Source: Pseudomonas capsici (GTDB lineage: Bacteria; Pseudomonadota; Gammaproteobacteria; Pseudomonadales; Pseudomonadaceae). Taken from it: a stretch of DNA of 64,000 nucleotides. The notes beneath the pieces are model-generated. The model made no database searches and was not told where the DNA came from. It saw only the letters and a list, made by a program, of their open reading frames with translations. Position numbers and translations under genes: made by a program. This document shows positions 63,489 to 64,000 of this stretch, piece after piece (position 1 is the first letter of the stretch; the number at the start of each line of letters is the position of its first letter). The stretch is from the NCBI RefSeq assembly GCF_017165765.1, contig NZ_JAFGZD010000002.1, positions 124,001 through 188,000 on the forward strand. The letters are read 5' to 3'.

Positions 63489-64000
63489 CTACACCGCCAG
63501 ATCGCCTCCATCAGCCCGCTGGATCACCACGGTTGAAGCGCGTGGCCGTACGGTTCCGACGGTCACGTCGGTTGCCACATCGGTCGATGGCCAGTTGTCG
63601 GGGTGCTGGATGTTGAGGAACAGGGTCTTGTTGTCCGGCGTAAAGGCCAGGCCGGTGACTTCGCTGCCATTGGGGCCGACGAAGAAGCGGCGCAGGTCGC
63701 CCTGGTTCTGGGCATTGACCGGGATCTGTTTGCCTTGGGCATCGACCATGTTGGTGGGGATGACTGCCAGCATCTGGTCGTTGGTGTAGCTGGTGATGGT
63801 GGATTCGCCGTTGTCGGTCTGGATCCACAGCACGCCGCGGCTATCGAAGCTCATGCCGTCGGGGCTGGCGAACTGGTTCAGTTCGGTCAGGCCGGAGCGG
63901 TTGATATCTGCCGTGCCGGAAGCGTTGGCACCAAAGACAAAGATGTCCCAGGTGAACGACACCAGATCGTCCGCATCATGCCAGCGGATGATGTGTCCGT
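63489..64000 (-). CDS. PhoX-family phosphatase, C-terminal part (5' end outside window)
   Basis: C-terminal about 170 residues of a PhoX (DUF839) calcium-iron alkaline phosphatase, normally a large Tat-exported enzyme releasing phosphate from organic esters. The frame is open to the window edge. Visible family segments are GHIIRW, FTWDIFVFG, SPDGMSFDSRGVLWIQTDNG, RRFFVGPNGSEVTGLAFTPD and TLFLNIQHP, with acidic residues that bind calcium. Such phosphatases are under PhoB control in Pseudomonas, but the promoter lies outside. Confidence 0.92.
   Translation of the reverse strand, partial: GHIIRWHDADDLVSFTWDIFVFGANASGTADINRSGLTELNQFASPDGMSFDSRGVLWIQTDNGESTITSYTNDQMLAVIPTNMVDAQGKQIPVNAQNQGDLRRFFVGPNGSEVTGLAFTPDNKTLFLNIQHPDNWPSTDVATDVTVGTVRPRASTVVIQRADGGDLAV

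Overview
The window is a stretch of core chromosome from a gamma-proteobacterium of the genus Pseudomonas. The gene order (tldD, darP, pmbA, fagA-fumC-orfX-sodA, ptsO-rapZ-ptsN-hpf-rpoN-lptBAC-kdsD, mla, murA-hisGDC-algW, cysD-cysNC, trpS, zapE, rplM-rpsI, petABC, sspAB, lpoA-rsmI-rnpB, mraZ to lpxC) is the conserved Pseudomonas order as I know it from P. aeruginosa. Protein-level resemblance suggests the P. syringae/P. fluorescens side of the genus, but that is an impression from memory and not a search result.

Layout. 1-6.8 kb: the TldD/PmbA peptidase pair, the ribosome factor DarP and a Fur-box-led operon that supplies iron-free fumarase and Mn superoxide dismutase, followed by a ZIP metal transporter. 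6.8-7.7 kb: a hicAB toxin-antitoxin pair that looks inserted between that operon and the nitrogen-PTS/rpoN block. 7.7-14.3 kb (minus strand): NPr, RapZ, PtsN, HPF, RpoN, LptB, LptA, LptC and KdsD; the usual kdsC is missing from its slot. 14.6-22.6 kb: the Mla phospholipid transport operon, IbaG, MurA and HisG/HisD/HisC. 22.7-33 kb: AlgW protease, a Nif3-like protein, sulfate activation (CysD, CysNC), ZapG-like protein, a hydrolase, TrpS, ZapE and a GlxA-type regulator. 33-43.3 kb: L13/S9, the cytochrome bc1 complex, SspA/SspB, DolP-like lipoprotein, DiaA/GmhA-like protein, YraN, LpoA, RsmI and RNase P RNA. 43.5-61.4 kb: the complete division and cell wall (dcw) cluster from mraZ to ftsZ plus lpxC, with mostly overlapping start and stop codons. 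61.4-64 kb: accessory edge with a BRO-N domain gene, a conserved-looking structured leader, a lone gspK and the 3' part of a PhoX-type phosphatase gene.

The cell envelope is the main theme: LPS export (Lpt), LPS sugar synthesis (KdsD), lipid asymmetry (Mla), peptidoglycan precursors (MurA to MurG, MraY, DdlB), septation (Fts proteins), lipid A commitment (LpxC) and envelope stress sensing (AlgW).

The most unusual non-coding material is: (i) three inverted-repeat elements built from a seven-base unit of the form AAGCNNC (25.8, 31.7 and 63.4 kb); (ii) a three-way-junction leader in front of the BRO-N gene; (iii) interleaved inverted repeats, i.e. pseudoknot geometry, in the hisG-hisD gap and in the hicA-hicB gap; (iv) three ten-base-spaced MraZ boxes at the dcw promoter; and (v) a 47-codon ORF in place of kdsC. 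All functions are assigned by reading motifs and gene order; no database search was possible.
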